Positions 62,590-64,000 of a DNA stretch of 64,000 nt are shown in pieces. The position numbers were made by a program, and so were the translations under genes. Each line of letters starts with the position of its first letter. Positions within the stretch are counted from its first letter, which is position 1. Source of the DNA: Chromobacterium haemolyticum DSM 19808 (GTDB lineage: Bacteria; Pseudomonadota; Gammaproteobacteria; Burkholderiales; Chromobacteriaceae); the NCBI RefSeq assembly GCF_000711885.1, contig NZ_JONK01000006.1:1-64000 (forward strand), written 5' to 3'. The notes under the pieces were generated by a model. That model saw nothing but the letters and a program-made list of their open reading frames with translations, did no database searches and was not told the DNA's origin.

Positions 62590-62637
62590 GAACCTGTTTA
62601 CGATATCGCGAGCAAGGGCGAGATCTTAAACAGGTTC
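62590..62637 (+). mobile_element. Type A element, 48-bp internal-deletion derivative
   Basis: Both ends are kept (GAACCTGTTTACGATATCG and GATCTTAAACAGGTTC), but nearly all of the core is gone. Flanks are TAA (62587-62589) and TTA (62638-62640). The ends can now pair as one hairpin in the gap between divergent genes. Confidence 0.85.
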
Positions 62638-62712
62638 TTAGGCTCGGCCCTGCCGCCAACGCTGTTATCATGAAGGTCGACCATACCCGTCCATTGCGAG
62701 AAGAACCAGCTT

Positions 62713-63279
62713 ATGGAAATTCTGATTTTTCCCGAAGCGGAAGTGCCCGCCGAACTACGCATGCAAGTTCTCGAGCTGCAAAACCTGGCCTGGCCTGGCG
62801 AACCGCCAACCCGCCCCGACCCCATCCACGATGCCGCACTACGGCCGCTGTCGCTGTTGCTGGTGGAGAACCATCGGGTGCTGTCGGCGCTGGACATCCT
62901 CAGCAAGCAGCTAAGCCATGCGGACGAGGACTTCCAGGCCAGCGGCATCAGCTGCATGGTCACTCAGCCCGAGGATCGCAGCCGCGGCTTGGGGCGATTG
63001 CTCGCCGCCTCCGCTCGCGAAACCATGCAAGCCAACGGCGCAGATCTCGGCATCTTCACTTGCGACCGTCCCCTGCGGCGCTTTTACCAAAGTTGCGGCT
63101 GGAGCGAACTGCCTGGCGCCGTCTTGATAGGCGGCACGCCGGCCTCGCCGTTTCCCAGCAGCCAATTCGACAAAGCGACGATGGCCGGCTTTTTCAGCGA
63201 CAAGGCCAAGCGCATGGCCGCGCGCTTCGAGCATTGCGAGATTGCGCTCTACCCGGGGGACATCGACAAGCTTTGGTGA
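62713..63279 (+). CDS. GNAT-family N-acetyltransferase
   Basis: 188 residues with a GNAT fold. A strand pair PLSLLLVENHRVLSALDIL is followed by GISCMVTQPEDRSRGLGRLLAASARETMQ; R-S-R-G-L-G-R-L is the acetyl-CoA pyrophosphate loop, about 90-105. FTCDRPLRRFYQSCGWSEL is motif B. The last 50 residues (SPFPSSQFDKATM...) are outside the core, as in AAC(2')-like members. The substrate is unknown. It lies 75 bp downstream of the short type A derivative, and the ribosome site is weak. Confidence 0.85.
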   Translation: MEILIFPEAEVPAELRMQVLELQNLAWPGEPPTRPDPIHDAALRPLSLLLVENHRVLSALDILSKQLSHADEDFQASGISCMVTQPEDRSRGLGRLLAASARETMQANGADLGIFTCDRPLRRFYQSCGWSELPGAVLIGGTPASPFPSSQFDKATMAGFFSDKAKRMAARFEHCEIALYPGDIDKLW

Positions 63280-63429
63280 ACCGCGTGACGCCGTCGGGCC
63301 GAAGCCAACGAGTATCCGGCGCGATCAAAACACCAATGCGGAGCGGTAGAATCATTCCTTCCGCGACAAACGCCAGCCTCTGCCCCAACCGGCGCTCTGC
63401 TCCGCCAATCCGCAAGCGACCCACCCACC

Positions 63430-64000
63430 ATGATCGAAACGCCCGACATCATCGAAATCGAGTTATCCGCGCCCTACCGAGTCCAGGGCGAAGCCGCCCG
63501 CGGTCAGTCCGTTTGGTTGTTGGCCCGTCTCTGGCATGCCTACCATTTTGGCGACGGCGCGGTGTCCGCCGCCGCCTTGCGGCTCGGCTTCCCTGGCCAA
63601 AACAATATCCGCATGCTGATCTCGCGCGCTTTCGCCGATTTCGCGCGTTGGGGTGTGCAAGCGGGCTGGGGAGCCGCTCACGGCCAGCCCATCTCCACCC
63701 TACCGTTGAACGGGCGCAGCCGCGGTCCATTCTGGCTGACGGCCGACATGGCCTCGCGACTGCGTTTCAGCGCCGGCGGCGTAGAGGTGGAGCGGGATTG
63801 GCTGGAACACTTTCTGGGCCTGCGCAGGGAGCGGCCGGAAAACCCGGCCGGCGATCTGTCCTACCTGATGCGCGACATGCGCTTCTGGCAGCAGATGGCG
63901 CAAGCGATCCGCGATGAATACGACGGTTTCGGACGCCGCCCCAGCCGTCAGGTAGCGGAATCCTTCCACGTTGCGCGCCAGTTCGCCGACGACGATTTTC
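63430..64000 (+). CDS. Protein of unknown function (cut by window edge)
   Basis: The frame from ATG 63430 stays open to the window end, at least 190 residues. The start is preceded only by a weak site. The first 80 residues (SVWLLARLWHAYHFGDGAVSAAALRLGFPGQNNIRMLISRAFADFARWG, in parts) read like a small helical, possibly winged-helix domain. DMASRLRFSAGGVEVERDWLEHFLGL follows. Codon use is ordinary for the window. No family was recognised; a regulatory or tetratricopeptide-type protein is possible, but the C-terminus is missing. Confidence 0.75.
   Translation, partial: MIETPDIIEIELSAPYRVQGEAARGQSVWLLARLWHAYHFGDGAVSAAALRLGFPGQNNIRMLISRAFADFARWGVQAGWGAAHGQPISTLPLNGRSRGPFWLTADMASRLRFSAGGVEVERDWLEHFLGLRRERPENPAGDLSYLMRDMRFWQQMAQAIRDEYDGFGRRPSRQVAESFHVARQFADDDF

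Noticed and set aside
1-64000. tRNA, rRNA, CRISPR arrays, prophage
   Set aside because: No cloverleaf, rRNA-like stretch, regularly spaced direct repeats or phage structural genes were seen on reading both strands. Weak or unusual tRNAs would need a dedicated search.

Overview
The window is high-GC, gene-dense chromosomal DNA with short intergenic gaps. Its housekeeping blocks are pcnB-folK-deoxynucleoside kinase-panB-panC-panD, trxA-rho, RnfB-like ferredoxin-nth and DUF485-actP-acs. Together with the protein sequences these suggest a betaproteobacterium of the order Neisseriales, probably Chromobacterium or a close relative. The genus is inferred from gene order and sequence character, not from a search.

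Layout. 1-612 is a pile-up of mobile DNA: the end of an IS5-type insertion sequence followed by two small inverted-repeat elements. 732-10698 is an accessory stretch with a single-module nonribosomal peptide synthetase (C-A-PCP-TE), YciH, small enzymes, MarR and LysR regulators and a bestrophin-like channel, broken up by small elements. 10936-21430 holds signalling genes: a large membrane protein with a degenerate GGDEF and intact EAL domain, a secreted Lys/Ala-rich repeat protein, a GH84 family glycosidase and a 1542-residue multi-PAS hybrid histidine kinase whose 5' end contains a run of twelve G. 21564-31114 holds a serine hydrolase and two paralogous operons (ABC ATPase, FtsX-type permease, LolA-like periplasmic protein) separated by a class I polyphosphate kinase 2 gene; only the first operon continues into an outer-membrane-protein-like gene. 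31435-41579 covers acetate uptake and activation, iron-sulfur and DNA repair genes, a lipid-anchored HtrA protease and RraA. 41807-46549 is the pantothenate/folate/RNA polyadenylation operon. 46754-59224 carries a degenerate exonuclease-like gene, an unexplained duplicated RNA-like motif, MATE-murB, nadC, a diguanylate cyclase, rho, trxA and fabI. 59482-64000 is accessory again.

The most striking feature is a dispersed family of about 130-145 bp inverted-repeat elements, here called type A: nine full-length copies, four shortened or eroded copies and one doubtful remnant. Ends read GAGCC/GAACC..., flanked by 3-bp TNA-like target duplications. At four genes (5569, 7615, 14784, 56503) the duplicated trinucleotide is itself the stop codon, and at three more (32027, 41166, 51925) the stop overlaps or abuts an element end. 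A second family (type B, three copies) has the ends of the IS5-type element at the left edge. These elements resemble MITEs such as the Correia elements of Neisseria in size and distribution, but their sequence is different.

No tRNA, rRNA, CRISPR array or prophage was recognised.
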